A DNA stretch of 54,235 nucleotides. It comes from Wenzhouxiangella sp. (GTDB lineage Bacteria > Pseudomonadota > Gammaproteobacteria > Xanthomonadales > Wenzhouxiangellaceae). The notes beneath the pieces are model-generated. The model ran no database searches, was not told the DNA's origin, and worked only from the letters and a program-made list of their open reading frames with translations. A program made the translations under genes and the position numbers. Each line of letters opens with the position of its first letter. The first letter of the stretch is position 1. The stretch covers positions 1 through 54,235 of the forward strand of contig SKQS01000227.1 of NCBI GenBank assembly GCA_007118895.1, written 5' to 3'. This document shows positions 36,406 to 47,838 of this stretch, one piece after another.

Positions 36406-36741
36406 TCAGTTTGCGGAGTCGATGGTGCCCTTGGGCACTACCTGGGCAACGGAGTGACGCTGGAGTTTGACCAGCACCTTGTCAGCCAGTTGCAGTGTGA
36501 CAAAGCTGTCACCAACCTCGGTAATCTTGCCGAGCAGGCCACCGGCGGTGACCACTTCGTCACCCACGGCCAGTCCCGATACCAGCTCGCGATGCTGCTT
36601 GTTGCGCTTCATCTGCGGCCGGATCAGCAAAAACCAGAAGATCGCGATGATCAGGATTAGCGGCAGGAAAGTACCGAGCATGCTCGGCGCATCCGGGGCG
36701 GCATCCTGTGCCATGGCGGCGGTGATCAGAAAGTCCATCAT
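36406..36741 (-). CDS. yajC: Preprotein translocase accessory subunit YajC
   Basis: 111 residues. A single membrane segment (LGTFLPLILIIAIFWFLLIRP) is followed by a small basic/acidic cytosolic domain (LVSGLAVGDEVVTAGGLLGK) typical of YajC. It belongs to the SecDF-YajC complex. It sits 28 bases before secD on the same strand. Confidence 0.93.
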   Translation of the reverse strand: MMDFLITAAMAQDAAPDAPSMLGTFLPLILIIAIFWFLLIRPQMKRNKQHRELVSGLAVGDEVVTAGGLLGKITEVGDSFVTLQLADKVLVKLQRHSVAQVVPKGTIDSAN

Positions 36742-36907
36742 GACTCCTCAAATGGGGGACGGAACGAGTCGAGGCAAGGGGGCCGGAAGGCGCCGCGACA
36801 TGTCACTTGACTCAAACCCGCAATTATTGCACATCAAAGCACAGATCGGCCAGCCCTGACTATCTGAAACCCTGAACCGCCAGGCTGGCGCATCAGGGCG
36901 CAGCGGG

Positions 36908-38137
<1,230 letters not shown>

Positions 38138-38147
38138 TTATCCCGGA

Positions 38148-38750
38148 TCACCCTTCTGACAAATCCAGAATCGGCTTCAGCTCCGGCCACAGACGCTCGA
38201 GCATCAGCGGCTGGGCCTCGATGGTGGGATGGATACCGTCGGCCATCATCATCCCCGGCTGATCGAAGATGCCGTCGAGAAAAAAGCTCACCAGCGCAAT
38301 TTCATGCCGCTTGGCCAGCGCCGGATAGACCGCCTCGAAACGCTCCAGGTAGACCGGACCAAGATTGCCCGGCAGGCGGATCTGCATCAGGATCGGCATG
38401 GCGTCAGCGGCCAGCACCCGCGTGATAATGGCCTCCAGGTTCTGCTCGAGCTGGCGCGGCGACAATCCTCGCAGGCCGTCGTTGCCACCCAACTCGATCA
38501 ACACGAAGTCAGGCTCGTGACGCTTGAGCAGCGTTTCGATGCGATGCATCCCGCCGGCCGTTGTCTCACCGGAAATACTGGCATTGATGACCGTGAAGTC
38601 GTCGCCCAGACGCTGCTGCAGCAGGCTGACCCAGCCGGCTTCACTTGGCATCTGATAGGCATCTGACAAACTGTCACCAAGCACCAGCAAACGCTCGGCG
38701 GATACCGGCATGGACAGCAAAAGGATGATTACGGCGATAATGGAACGCAT
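38148..38750 (-). CDS. tesA: Periplasmic GDSL esterase/lysophospholipase
   Basis: 200 residues with a signal peptide (RSIIAVIILLLSMPVSA). The SGNH set is complete: LVLGDSLSDAY (Ser), GETTAGG (Gly), ELGGNDGLRG (Asn) and DGIHPTIEAQ (Asp-His). It is the TesA/arylesterase family acting on thioesters and lysophospholipids in the periplasm. The ATG at 38750 has AGGTG six bases upstream. It is head to head with ybbA, as in E. coli, and the two start codons overlap. Confidence 0.9.
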   Translation of the reverse strand: MRSIIAVIILLLSMPVSAERLLVLGDSLSDAYQMPSEAGWVSLLQQRLGDDFTVINASISGETTAGGMHRIETLLKRHEPDFVLIELGGNDGLRGLSPRQLEQNLEAIITRVLAADAMPILMQIRLPGNLGPVYLERFEAVYPALAKRHEIALVSFFLDGIFDQPGMMMADGIHPTIEAQPLMLERLWPELKPILDLSEG

Positions 38751-39474
38751 GCATGCACCTGAAAAATTGATTCTGGACTGCCGCCACGTCGGCTTCCGGG
38801 TAGACGCGCCGGATGGCGAACTGGTCATCCTTGACGATATCAGCTTTCAGCTGAACGGCAGCGAAACGCTGGCCATCGTCGGCGCTTCGGGCTCTGGCAA
38901 GACCACCTTGCTGGGCCTGCTGGCCGGGCTGGACCGTCCTACCCGCGGAGAAGTATGGCTTGCCGGCCAGCAACTCAACCAGCTTGACGAGAACGAGCGG
39001 GCGCGGCTGAGGCGCCAGCGCGTCGGTTTCGTGTTCCAGTCATTCCACCTGCTGCCCAGCCTGACGGCGCTGGACAACGTCATCCTGGCCATCGAGATCG
39101 CCGGAATGGACCGTGCCGGCGAGCGCGCCCGCCAGGCGCTGGCCCAGGTCGGACTGGATCAGCGGCTGCGCCACTATCCACGGCAGCTCTCCGGCGGCGA
39201 GCAGCAGCGGGTGGCCATCGCTCGTGCCTTTGCCATCGAGCCGGACATCCTGTTTGCAGACGAACCCACCGGCAACCTGGATCGCAGCACCGGCGAGCGC
39301 ATTGCCAGCCTGCTGTTCGACCTCAACCGGCAGCACGGCACGGCGCTGGTGCTGGTCACCCATGATCCGCACCTGGCCGAGCGCTGCCAGCGTGTGCTGA
39401 CCCTGGACGGCGGCCGGCTGGTCGGCGCCGATGACGCTCAGGCCAAGCCGATCGCTGCGACGGCCAGTCTATGA
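38749..39474 (+). CDS. ybbA: ABC transporter ATP-binding protein YbbA
   Basis: About 241 residues: Walker A GASGSGKTT, signature LSGGEQQRVAIARAFA, Walker B ILFADEPTGNLD and H-loop VLVTHDPHL. It has the LolD/MacB fold with the YbbA start pattern. The most likely start is the ATG at 38749, which matches the N-terminus of E. coli YbbA; the frame is open upstream with several ATGs. It overlaps ybbP by ATGA and pairs with it. Confidence 0.88.
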   Translation: MHAPEKLILDCRHVGFRVDAPDGELVILDDISFQLNGSETLAIVGASGSGKTTLLGLLAGLDRPTRGEVWLAGQQLNQLDENERARLRRQRVGFVFQSFHLLPSLTALDNVILAIEIAGMDRAGERARQALAQVGLDQRLRHYPRQLSGGEQQRVAIARAFAIEPDILFADEPTGNLDRSTGERIASLLFDLNRQHGTALVLVTHDPHLAERCQRVLTLDGGRLVGADDAQAKPIAATASL

Positions 39475-41927
39475 ACCCCATCACCCTGTCGCTGAAGCTG
39501 CTCGGCCGCCAGGGCCAGTCCATGCCGCTGGTCATGTTACTGGCCGGTCTGGCCGTGGCCACCGCGGCGCTATCTGCGGTCAGCCTGTTTACTGACCGGG
39601 TCGGGCGCGCCATGGAGCGCCAGGCCAGCGAGGCGCTGGCAGCCGATCTGATCGTCGCCGGCCGCGAGCGGGTACCGGTCGAGTTCGTCGACCAGGCCAG
39701 AAGCATGGGCCTGGAAACCGCCGAGCTGGTGTTGGTCAGCACGGTGATCTTCGCCGGCGATGAGTCCAACCTGATCGACGTCAAGGCGGCTACCGACGGC
39801 TACCCGCTGCGCGGCCGACTGCAGGTCAGCCCCGAACTCGGCGCCGACGACCGCGAGGTCGAACAGGGCCCGCGTCCCGGCGAGGCCTGGCTGGAGCCGC
39901 GCGCGGTCCGAACCCTGGACCTGGAACTGCCGGCAACGGTAGAGCTGGGGCGACGCACCCTGGATGCCAGCCAGGTGCTGACCTGGGAGCCCGACCGCGG
40001 CGGCAGCCGCTTCATGCTCGCCCCGCGCATGCTGGTGCATTTCGATGACCTGATGGCTGCCGATCTGCTGGGGCCGGGCTCACGAGCCCGCTTTCGCCTG
40101 CTGATTGCCGGCAGCGAGCGCAGCGTCGCCGAGTTTGGCTCCTGGGTTTCGGACCGGCTGGACGACAACCAGGCGCTGATCACGGTGGCCGATGCCGAGG
40201 ACCAGACCGGACAGGCGCTGACCCAGGCCCGGCGATTCCTCGGTATCGCCGCACTGACCGCGGTGATCCTGGCTGCAGTGGCCATCCTGCTGACCGCGCT
40301 GCGCTACCAGCGCAGCCAGCGCGATCTGATTGCGCTTCTCAAGTGTTTTGGCGCCAGCACTACCCAGGTCGGCCTGGCGATGGTGCTGGTTCTGGCCTGG
40401 CTGGTGCTGATCGCGGTAGCGGTAGGCGGGGCGGCCGGCTGGCTGGCCCAGGAGTCCATCGTTCGCGCCCTGGCCGAAGCCCCGGTCGGCGAGCTGCCGC
40501 CGGCCCGCCTGCTGCCGCTGCTGGGCAGCGCCGTATTCACCGTGCTGCTGGCTGCAGGCTTCGCCCTGCCGCCGCTGATGTCGCTGCGGCGAGTTCCCCC
40601 GATGCGCATTCTCAACCGCGCCATGGACCGCATGCGCACGCCCTGGCTGTTGAGCTGGGGGCTGGCAATCGCCGGTGCGCTGGCCATTCCGGTGCTGCAG
40701 CTGGGCGATCTGCGACTGGCCGTGATCGTGCTCGGGGCCTGCCTGGTGCTGGCGCTGGCACTGGCGCTCACCGGCTGGCTGGCGATGCTGGGGACACGAA
40801 CGCTGGCAACCCGCGCCGGTCCGAGCTGGCGCTTCGGGCTGGCCGGGCTGCAGCGCCGGCGCGCCGGCGGCATTCTGCAGATCACCGCACTGGGTCTGGC
40901 GCTGATGGCGCTTTTGCTGCTGCTGGTGGTGCGTGGCGAATTGATGTCGCAGTGGCAGTCCAGCCTGCCGCCGGACACCCCGGATCACTTCCTGGTCAAC
41001 ATCCAGCCCGACCAGGTCGAGGCCGTCGGCGAGAGACTGACATCCATCGGCGCGCGCAACCTGCAGATCCGCCCGATGGCCAATGCCAACCTGCTGCGCG
41101 TCTCCGGACAGCGTCCACCGGATGACCGCATGGCCGGCCAGGTCAATATCTCCTGGATTGACGAGCTGCCGCCGGCCAATGAAATTGTCGCCGGCGAGTT
41201 CTTCGCGCCTGGCGCCACCGGCGAGGTCTCGCTGGCCGAAATGTGGGCCGAGCGGCTGGGCGTGGAGCTGGGAGACGAGCTGACCTTCGAAAGCGGCGCC
41301 CTGGAGTTCTCGGCCCGGGTGACCAGCATCCGCCGGGTCGACTGGAACTCCTTCAACGTCAATTTCTTCATCCTGCTGACACCGGATGCCGGCCAGGTCC
41401 TGCCGCACCAGCACATTGCCAGCTTCTACCTGGCCGACGGCGACGGCAGCGTGCTCAGACCGCTGAACCGGGAATTTCCCAACATCAGCATTCTCGACAT
41501 CGGCGCCCTGATCCAGCGCGTGCAGGAAATCATCGACCAGGTCAGCAACGCCGCACAGGTGGTGTTCTTCTTCACCCTGATCGCCGGGCTGGTGGTGCTG
41601 CTGGCAGCCATCGAGGCGACCCGCGACGAGCGCCGCCACGAATCGGCGCTGATCCGCACCTTAGGCGCCGACAACGGCCTGGTCCGCCGCGGCATCCTGG
41701 TCGAGTACGGGGTCATGGCGCTGATCGCCGGCCTGCTGGCCACCGGCGGCGCCGCGGTAACCGGGTGGCTGATGGCCCGCGAGCTGTTCAACTTCGCCTA
41801 TCAGCCAACGCCGATCCTGTTTGCCCTGGGCTTTGTCGCCGCCTTCATCCTGGTGCTGGGCAGCGGCTGGATAGGCAACCGCAGCGTGCTGGCAACACCG
41901 CCGGTCAGGATACTGCGCGCCGGCTGA
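39471..41927 (+). CDS. ybbP: ABC transporter permease YbbP
   Basis: 818 residues. Two FtsX-type permease modules (each near LRRVPPMRILNRAMDRMRT or GNRSVLATPPVRILRAG) flank other membrane segments and large periplasmic parts. It forms the MacB-superfamily exporter with YbbA. Starts in a 4-base overlap with ybbA. Substrate unknown; the tesA neighbour suggests lipid handling. Confidence 0.87.
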   Translation: MNPITLSLKLLGRQGQSMPLVMLLAGLAVATAALSAVSLFTDRVGRAMERQASEALAADLIVAGRERVPVEFVDQARSMGLETAELVLVSTVIFAGDESNLIDVKAATDGYPLRGRLQVSPELGADDREVEQGPRPGEAWLEPRAVRTLDLELPATVELGRRTLDASQVLTWEPDRGGSRFMLAPRMLVHFDDLMAADLLGPGSRARFRLLIAGSERSVAEFGSWVSDRLDDNQALITVADAEDQTGQALTQARRFLGIAALTAVILAAVAILLTALRYQRSQRDLIALLKCFGASTTQVGLAMVLVLAWLVLIAVAVGGAAGWLAQESIVRALAEAPVGELPPARLLPLLGSAVFTVLLAAGFALPPLMSLRRVPPMRILNRAMDRMRTPWLLSWGLAIAGALAIPVLQLGDLRLAVIVLGACLVLALALALTGWLAMLGTRTLATRAGPSWRFGLAGLQRRRAGGILQITALGLALMALLLLLVVRGELMSQWQSSLPPDTPDHFLVNIQPDQVEAVGERLTSIGARNLQIRPMANANLLRVSGQRPPDDRMAGQVNISWIDELPPANEIVAGEFFAPGATGEVSLAEMWAERLGVELGDELTFESGALEFSARVTSIRRVDWNSFNVNFFILLTPDAGQVLPHQHIASFYLADGDGSVLRPLNREFPNISILDIGALIQRVQEIIDQVSNAAQVVFFFTLIAGLVVLLAAIEATRDERRHESALIRTLGADNGLVRRGILVEYGVMALIAGLLATGGAAVTGWLMARELFNFAYQPTPILFALGFVAAFILVLGSGWIGNRSVLATPPVRILRAG

Positions 41928-42011
41928 CCGACCCTCTGCGAGGGCGATCACCGGCTTGATCGGCCCGCCGACTCGGGTATATTGAGCGGCAGTTCAAACA
42001 AGATTGCCCGC

Positions 42012-42758
42012 GTGGCCCGAGTCCTGGTACTGCAACATGTCGCCGCCGAACCGCTGGGGCTGCTCGACCCGATGCTGCGCCGGCAGGGTCATCGCATCCG
42101 CTACGTCAACTTCGCCCGTCAACCCGACTACCAGCCGCGCCTGGATCGTTATCACGCGCTGATCGTGCTGGGCGGGCCGATGCAGATCGGCCAGAGTCGG
42201 CGTTATCCGCATCTGGACGTTGAGTGTCGACTGATCGAGCAGGCCTTCAAGCGTGATGTGCCGGTGCTGGGCATCTGCCTGGGCGCACAGCTGATGGCGC
42301 ACGTGCTCGGCGGGCGGGTTGGTCCAGCCGAGCGGGCCGAGATCGGCTGGTACCGGATCGAGCCGACGAAACAGGCCGCCGCCGACCGGGTAATGTCGGC
42401 CTGGCAGCGGTCTCACCCGGTGTTCCAGTGGCACCACTGGGGCTTTGACTGCCCGCCGGATGCACTTGAGCTGGCCACCCATGCCGATTCGGGCTGCCAG
42501 GCATTTGCCACCGGACAGAGCGCCTGGGGCTTCCAGTTTCACCTGGAGCTTGATCAGCGCCTAATCCATCGCTGGCTCAGCCTGCCGTTCTACCTCGAAG
42601 ACCTGGCATCGTCCGGCCTGGATGTCGAGCCGGAGCACATTCGCCGGGAAACCACCGAGCACCTGCCGAACACGCTGCAACTGGCCGACCAGGTGTTCGG
42701 CAACTGGCTGGAGCTGCTGACCAGCCCGGAGCAGCGGCTGGTCGTTCCGTCACGTTGA
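42012..42758 (+). CDS. Class I glutamine amidotransferase-like protein
   Basis: About 248 residues. Visible are a Cys nucleophile in GICLGAQLMAHVLGG and the His in WGFQFHLELDQ. It resembles the GMP-synthase-like amidotransferase domain with no partner synthetase, as in several stand-alone GATases. GTG at 42012 (VARVLVLQHVAAEP) matches the family start; a TTG at 41982 would add ten residues. Substrate unknown. Its stop overlaps the convergent YeiH-like gene by nine bases. Confidence 0.8.
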   Translation: MARVLVLQHVAAEPLGLLDPMLRRQGHRIRYVNFARQPDYQPRLDRYHALIVLGGPMQIGQSRRYPHLDVECRLIEQAFKRDVPVLGICLGAQLMAHVLGGRVGPAERAEIGWYRIEPTKQAAADRVMSAWQRSHPVFQWHHWGFDCPPDALELATHADSGCQAFATGQSAWGFQFHLELDQRLIHRWLSLPFYLEDLASSGLDVEPEHIRRETTEHLPNTLQLADQVFGNWLELLTSPEQRLVVPSR

Positions 42759-43799
42759 TATCGCGGTTACCCACAACACTGCCGTCGCCAGCACCGTCAG
42801 CGAACTCAGCGCGGCTACCAGCGCCGGACGCCAACCCATCGCCGCCAGCTGTCCCCAGCGTATCCCCATCGCCAGTGCCGCCATCGCCATGGCAAAGCCG
42901 AACAGGCTGAGCTGGGCGGCCACCTCGAGCAGGCCCTGCCACCAGCCGGCATCAGCCCCGAACAGCCAGTCGCCAAGCGAACGCAGCACCGACAGGGCGA
43001 GGAAAGCGAGGATGAACAAGGGCAACGGCAGCCTGGAGCCAGCATCAACCGGCTGATGCCGACTGACCAGCCAGACCACCAGCGGAATCACCGCCAGCAT
43101 CAGAGCATTGCGCGCCAGCTTGGTCACCGAGGCTGCGGCCACCACCCCCTCGGCCTGGAAACTCTGCTCGAAAAGGCTCGCGGCGGCGGTGACCTGGGCG
43201 GTGTCGTGAATCGCCGCCCCGATCACCAGGCCGGCCAGTACCGGATCATCGAACATCCCCTGCAGCAGCAACGGATAGACCAGCGTGGCCGCCAGCCCGA
43301 ATACCGCCACGCAGGCAATCGCATAGGCCGCCTGCTCGGCCCCGGCGCGCACCGCCGGGGCCGTGGCGGCGATTGCCGAGGCGCCGCAGATCGCACTGCC
43401 GACCGCGATCAGCGCCGTCAGTCTCGATGGCAAACCGAAAAGCCGTCCTGCCAGCCAGCTGGCAATCAGCCCGGCTGCGATCACCGCGCATACCAGCGGG
43501 ACGGCCAGCATGCCGAGCTCGCCCAGATCGCCCAGCGCCAGGCGCAGACCGATCAGGGCCACTGCGGTCTTCAACACGATGCCGCGAGCCAGGTCCAGCC
43601 CTGGCGTCCATTCCGGTCGCCGCGCCGCCCGCCCGGAAAGCACCAGCCCGGCCACAATGGCAATCAGCATCATGCTGACTGGCAAGCCCGCGGTCGGCGG
43701 CCAGACTGCCAGTCCCGTCGTCACCGCCCAGGCCCCGACGGCAATCGACGCGGCCAGCAGCAGGCCGGTCCCCACCGAGCCTGGCTGATCAGGATTCAA
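42750..43799 (-). CDS. YeiH-type putative sulfate/anion exporter
   Basis: A 349-residue membrane protein with about ten segments. Family motifs GSAICGASAIAATAP and GAAIHDTAQVTAA identify the YeiH/UPF0324 group. A LysR regulator often lies next to yeiH, but none is here. The substrate is not certain. It converges with the amidotransferase gene, with a nine-base overlap of the ends. Confidence 0.82.
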   Translation of the reverse strand: MNPDQPGSVGTGLLLAASIAVGAWAVTTGLAVWPPTAGLPVSMMLIAIVAGLVLSGRAARRPEWTPGLDLARGIVLKTAVALIGLRLALGDLGELGMLAVPLVCAVIAAGLIASWLAGRLFGLPSRLTALIAVGSAICGASAIAATAPAVRAGAEQAAYAIACVAVFGLAATLVYPLLLQGMFDDPVLAGLVIGAAIHDTAQVTAAASLFEQSFQAEGVVAAASVTKLARNALMLAVIPLVVWLVSRHQPVDAGSRLPLPLFILAFLALSVLRSLGDWLFGADAGWWQGLLEVAAQLSLFGFAMAMAALAMGIRWGQLAAMGWRPALVAALSSLTVLATAVLWVTAIST

Positions 43800-43849
43800 G
43801 CCGGCGTTCCCGATCAGTCAACGCAGCGAGCCAGTCAAGGGCAAGATCT

Positions 43850-44521
43850 TCAGCGGGTCACCGGCATCAGCGTCAGCTCAACCCGCCGGTTCATCGCCCG
43901 TCCCTCGGCGGTTTCGTTGCTGGCGATGGGGTAACGCTCGCCGTAGCCGTAGGCCGCCACCCGCACCGGCTGCACGCCCTGGGCGGTGAGGTAGCGGGCG
44001 ACGGTATCGGCACGCCGCTCGGACAGGCGCTGGTTGTAGCCGGGGTCACCCACCGAGTCGGTATGCCCGTCGACCACCAGCACGGTCTGGTCGAACTCAT
44101 TGGCCACCAGCACCACCGAGTTGAGCACTTCGAAAAAGTCCGGCTTGAGCGCCGCCGAATCGAAGTCGAAGGTGACGTTGCCCGGCATGTTCAGGATGAT
44201 GTCGTCGCCGCGCCGGGTGACGCTGACGCCGGTGCCCTCGAGCTGGCGCCGAAGCTCGGCCTCCTGGCGGTCCATGTAGCTGCCCACGGCCGCCCCGGTC
44301 AGCGCCCCGATGCCGGCGCCGATGGCGGCGCGCTTGAGTCGATCACCGCCGCTGACCGCGCCGATCACCGCACCAACGCCGGCACCAATGGCCGCGCCCT
44401 GCCCGGTACGTGTCGCGCGCGGTTCGCCGGTCCACGGATCGGTGGTCGTGGCGCAGGCTGCAAGCATCGCTGCGGTCAGCAATGCCAGGCAAGCATGGGA
44501 AATTCTGGTAGAAGTATTCAT
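43850..44521 (-). CDS. OmpA-family outer-membrane lipoprotein
   Basis: About 223 residues. The lipobox is in ALLTAAMLAAC (Cys near residue 22). A Gly-zipper stretch (GAAIGAGVGAVIGAVSGG, AAIGAGIGALTGAAVG) is followed by an OmpA peptidoglycan-binding domain (VVDGHTDSVGDPGYNQRLSE, YGERYPIASNETAEGRAMNR). It resembles YiaD/Pal relatives. The ATG at 44521 has AAGGAAA upstream; the first ATG in the frame is seven codons earlier. Confidence 0.87.
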   Translation of the reverse strand: MNTSTRISHACLALLTAAMLAACATTTDPWTGEPRATRTGQGAAIGAGVGAVIGAVSGGDRLKRAAIGAGIGALTGAAVGSYMDRQEAELRRQLEGTGVSVTRRGDDIILNMPGNVTFDFDSAALKPDFFEVLNSVVLVANEFDQTVLVVDGHTDSVGDPGYNQRLSERRADTVARYLTAQGVQPVRVAAYGYGERYPIASNETAEGRAMNRRVELTLMPVTR

Positions 44522-44625
44522 GCTGTTTTCCTTGTCCATCATCAGGAGCCAATTCTGTCACGTTCACCATCGCATCGGCGCGCTGAATCAACCCTGAACT
44601 ATGACCATCCCGTCCGCCTGTCGGC

Positions 44626-44653
44626 CCCATTCACCCATTCACCCATTCACCCA
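44626..44653. repeat. Short tandem repeat CCCATTCA x3
   Basis: Three exact CCCATTCA units and a partial CCCA lie in the 208-bp gap between the OmpA lipoprotein and sirtuin starts. Slippage here could change spacing. No binding role is supported. Confidence 0.8.
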
Positions 44654-44729
44654 GCGCCCTAATGATCCACCATAATCCGACCACACTCGAGGACCATAAT
44701 GGAGCGCTCCGCAAGCTCGGGAAATAGCA

Positions 44730-45524
44730 ATGCAAACCGTAGACGATATCGACAAGCTGCCCGACGAGCTGCTCGAACATATCAAACAGGCCCGCCGGGT
44801 CGCCGTGCTGACCGGTGCCGGGGTATCGGCCGAGTCAGGGATTCCGACCTTTCGCGACGCCCAGACCGGGCTGTGGGCCCGCCACGATCCGATGAGCCTG
44901 GCCTCGCCGGAAGGCTTTGCCCGCGATCCGGCCCTGGTCTGGTCCTGGTATGCCTGGCGGCGCGAGTTGATCTCGCGCGCCCGCCCCAATCCCGGCCACT
45001 TCGCGCTGGCCGACATGGCCGGCTGCTTCGAGCAGTTCACGCTGATTACTCAGAACGTCGACGGGTTTCATCAGCTGGCCGGATCCGACCCGGTGCTGGA
45101 GTTGCACGGCAATATCCACCGCACCATCTGCTCGGTCGCCGGCCGGCCGATCGACCATGAATGGCTGACCCGTCATGCCGACTCGCAGCCGCCGCCCTCG
45201 CCGCATCATGCCGACGGTCTGGCCCGCCCAGACGTGGTCTGGTTTGGCGAATCGCTGAATGCCTCAACACTGGAAGCGGCCTTCAAGGCCGCCGCCGGCT
45301 GCGAGCTGATGATCGTCGCAGGCACTGCCGGTGCGGTGCAGCCGGCGGCCAGCCTGCCGGCCATCGCCCGCGACCAGGGCGCGACGGTCATCGACATCAA
45401 CCCGATGGTCGGCGAGATCACGCGCCTGGCCGACTGGCACCTGTCAGGGACCAGCGCAGCCTGGCTGCCTGCGATTTATAATGATCTGTTATCTGCGCCT
45501 TCTTCAACGGAGCGGCACCCATGA
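44730..45524 (+). CDS. Sirtuin-type NAD-dependent protein deacylase lacking the zinc Cys set
   Basis: 264 residues: GAGVSAESGIPTFR (residues 29-42), TQNVDGFHQ (107-115), His126 in LELHGNIH and the Tyr74-x-x-Arg77 pair in WSWYAWRRE. Y-x-x-R marks class III (Sirt5/CobB-like) enzymes that take succinyl or malonyl groups. The zinc-binding Cys tetrad of sirtuins is not visible: only Cys134 remains in the loop after RTI. The protein may hold its fold without zinc or be altered in activity. It overlaps the tdh start by ATGA, suggesting co-expression with threonine breakdown. Confidence 0.85.
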   Translation: MQTVDDIDKLPDELLEHIKQARRVAVLTGAGVSAESGIPTFRDAQTGLWARHDPMSLASPEGFARDPALVWSWYAWRRELISRARPNPGHFALADMAGCFEQFTLITQNVDGFHQLAGSDPVLELHGNIHRTICSVAGRPIDHEWLTRHADSQPPPSPHHADGLARPDVVWFGESLNASTLEAAFKAAAGCELMIVAGTAGAVQPAASLPAIARDQGATVIDINPMVGEITRLADWHLSGTSAAWLPAIYNDLLSAPSSTERHP

Positions 45525-46576
45525 CGAGCAAGATGCGGGCCCTGGTCAAGGCACAAGCTGCACCAGGGATCGATATGCGTGAAGTACCCATCCCCAGCCC
45601 CGGCGCCAACGAGGTGCTGGTCAAGCTGGAAAAGACCGCGATCTGCGGCACCGACCTGCACATCTACCAGTGGGATGAATGGGCCCAGCGCACGATCCGG
45701 CCGCCGCTGGTGATCGGCCATGAGTTCGTCGGCCGCATTGTCGATATCGGTGATGGCGTGCGCGGCTATGAAACCGGCCAGCGGGTCTCGGCCGAAGGCC
45801 ACGTGGTTTGCGGTGTGTGCCGCAACTGCCGGGCCGGAAAGCCTCACCTTTGTCCCTATACCGAGGGCATTGGCGTCAACCGTGACGGCGGCTTTGCTGA
45901 ATACGTGGTGGTACCGGCGACCAACCTGTGGCCCATCCCTGATGAAATCCCCTCGGAACTGGCGGCCTTCTTCGACCCGTTCGGCAACGCCGCCCACTGT
46001 GCGCTGCAGTTCGACCTGGTTGGCGAGGACGTGCTGATCACCGGCGCCGGACCGATCGGCATCATCGCCGCCGGCATCGCCAAGCACGTCGGCGCGCGCC
46101 ATATCGTGATCAGCGATGTCAACGACTACCGGCTGGACCTGGCCCGCCAGATGGGCGCCACCCGCACCCTCAACGTGCGCAACGAGCGCCTGACCGACAT
46201 CCTCGACGAGCTCGATATCGACGGCTTTGATATCGGCATGGAAATGTCGGGCCACCCGCAGGCCTTCAACGACCTGCTCACCTGCATGTACCATGGCGGC
46301 AAGGTCGCCCTGCTCGGCATCCTGCCCAAGGGCACCGGCGTGGACTGGGACAAGATCATCTTCAAGGGCCTGGAACTGCACGGCATCTATGGTCGGCGCA
46401 TGTACGAGACCTGGTACAAGATGACCCAGATGGTGCTGACCGGTTTTCCGCTGGACAAGGCGCTCACCCACCAGATCTCGATCGACGATTTCGAAACCGG
46501 TTTCGAGCTGATGGCGAACGGACAATGCGGCAAGGTGGTCTGCGACTGGACCGGCGAGATCCGTCCGGCAGCGTGA
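45521..46576 (+). CDS. tdh: L-threonine 3-dehydrogenase
   Basis: A 351-residue zinc-dependent medium-chain dehydrogenase. The catalytic zinc region shows [17 protein letters not shown], the structural zinc set [15 protein letters not shown] and the Rossmann [15 protein letters not shown]. The whole matches bacterial Tdh, which makes 2-amino-3-ketobutyrate for Kbl. It overlaps the sirtuin stop and is followed by kbl after 40 bases. Confidence 0.95.
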   Translation: MTSKMRALVKAQAAPGIDMREVPIPSPGANEVLVKLEKTAICGTDLHIYQWDEWAQRTIRPPLVIGHEFVGRIVDIGDGVRGYETGQRVSAEGHVVCGVCRNCRAGKPHLCPYTEGIGVNRDGGFAEYVVVPATNLWPIPDEIPSELAAFFDPFGNAAHCALQFDLVGEDVLITGAGPIGIIAAGIAKHVGARHIVISDVNDYRLDLARQMGATRTLNVRNERLTDILDELDIDGFDIGMEMSGHPQAFNDLLTCMYHGGKVALLGILPKGTGVDWDKIIFKGLELHGIYGRRMYETWYKMTQMVLTGFPLDKALTHQISIDDFETGFELMANGQCGKVVCDWTGEIRPAA

Positions 46577-46616
46577 TTCCGCACCACAGCCAAGACACAG
46601 GAGCACGACTCAAGCC

Positions 46617-47810
46617 ATGACGGATACAACCCTGCTCGATCGGCTGGAAAATGAACTGGCCGGCATCGACGCCGACGGCCTTTACAAGCGCGAACGGGCG
46701 ATCACCACGCCGCAGCGGGTCGAGATACAGACCCGCGAGGGCGGCGAAGTACTCAACTTCTGCGCCAACAACTACCTCGGCCTGGCCGACAACGAAGAGG
46801 TCATCGCCGCGGCCCGCCAGGCGCTCATCGACCACGGCTTCGGCCTGGCCTCGGTGCGCTTCATCTGCGGCACCCAGGACCTGCACAAGCGGCTGGAAGA
46901 GACCATCGCCGAGTTCTTCGGCAAGGACGACAGCATTCTCTATGCCGCCTGCTTCGACGCCAACGGCGGCCTGTTCGAGCCGCTGCTGGGCCCGGAAGAC
47001 GCGATCATCTCCGACCAGCTCAACCACGCCTCGATCATCGACGGCATCCGCCTGTGCAAGGCCGAGCGCCACCGCTATCCGAACTCCGACATGAACGCGC
47101 TGGAAGATGCGCTCAAGAAAACCCGCCACAAGCGCACCCGCATGATCGCCACCGATGGCGTGTTCTCGATGGACGGCTACGTGGCCAAACTCGACGAAAT
47201 CACCGCGCTGGCCGAGCAGTATGATGCCGTGGTGATGGTCGACGACTGCCACGCCACCGGGTTTTTCGGACCCACCGGCCGCGGCTCGGCCGAACACCAC
47301 GGCGTGATGGACAAGGTCGATATCTTCACCTCGACCCTGGGCAAGGCCTTAGGGGGTGGCATGGGCGGCTTCACCGTCGCCAGCCAGCCGGTGATCGACA
47401 TGCTGCGCCAGCGCTCGCGGCCCTACCTGTTTTCCAACTCGCTGGCCCCGCCGCTGGTCGCCGCCAGCATCCGGGTGTTCGAGATGCTGACCGAGTCCAC
47501 CGCCCTGCGCGACCGACTGGCAGACAACACCCGCTACTTCCGCCAGGCCATGACTGACGCCGGCTTCGACATCAAGCCCGGCGAGCATCCGATCGTGCCG
47601 GTGATGCTCTACGACGCCCCGCTGGCCCAGCGGATGGCCGATGAGCTGCTGGCCGAAGGCATCTACGTGATCGGATTCTTCTACCCGGTGGTGCCGAAAG
47701 GCGAGGCGCGCATCCGCACCCAGATCTCGGCCGCCCACACCCGCGAGCATCTGGACCGGGCGGTGGATGCCTTCACCCGGGTCGGCAAGCGGCTGGGCGT
47801 GATCGACTGA
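46617..47810 (+). CDS. kbl: 2-amino-3-ketobutyrate CoA ligase (glycine C-acetyltransferase)
   Basis: 397 residues of the alpha-oxoamine synthase fold. Visible are [55 protein letters not shown] and the PLP Lys in [15 protein letters not shown]. With Tdh it converts threonine to glycine and acetyl-CoA. Adjacent to tdh in the common order. Confidence 0.95.
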   Translation: MTDTTLLDRLENELAGIDADGLYKRERAITTPQRVEIQTREGGEVLNFCANNYLGLADNEEVIAAARQALIDHGFGLASVRFICGTQDLHKRLEETIAEFFGKDDSILYAACFDANGGLFEPLLGPEDAIISDQLNHASIIDGIRLCKAERHRYPNSDMNALEDALKKTRHKRTRMIATDGVFSMDGYVAKLDEITALAEQYDAVVMVDDCHATGFFGPTGRGSAEHHGVMDKVDIFTSTLGKALGGGMGGFTVASQPVIDMLRQRSRPYLFSNSLAPPLVAASIRVFEMLTESTALRDRLADNTRYFRQAMTDAGFDIKPGEHPIVPVMLYDAPLAQRMADELLAEGIYVIGFFYPVVPKGEARIRTQISAAHTREHLDRAVDAFTRVGKRLGVID

Positions 47811-47838
47811 GCGGGTCCTGAGTCGGGCTTCAGCAGTT

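Noticed and set aside
40080-41639. Open frame of 519 residues on the minus strand
   Set aside because: A Gln/His-rich antisense shadow of ybbP, typical of high-GC genes.
45476-46606. Open frame of 376 residues on the minus strand
   Set aside because: Antisense to tdh, which has complete motifs.
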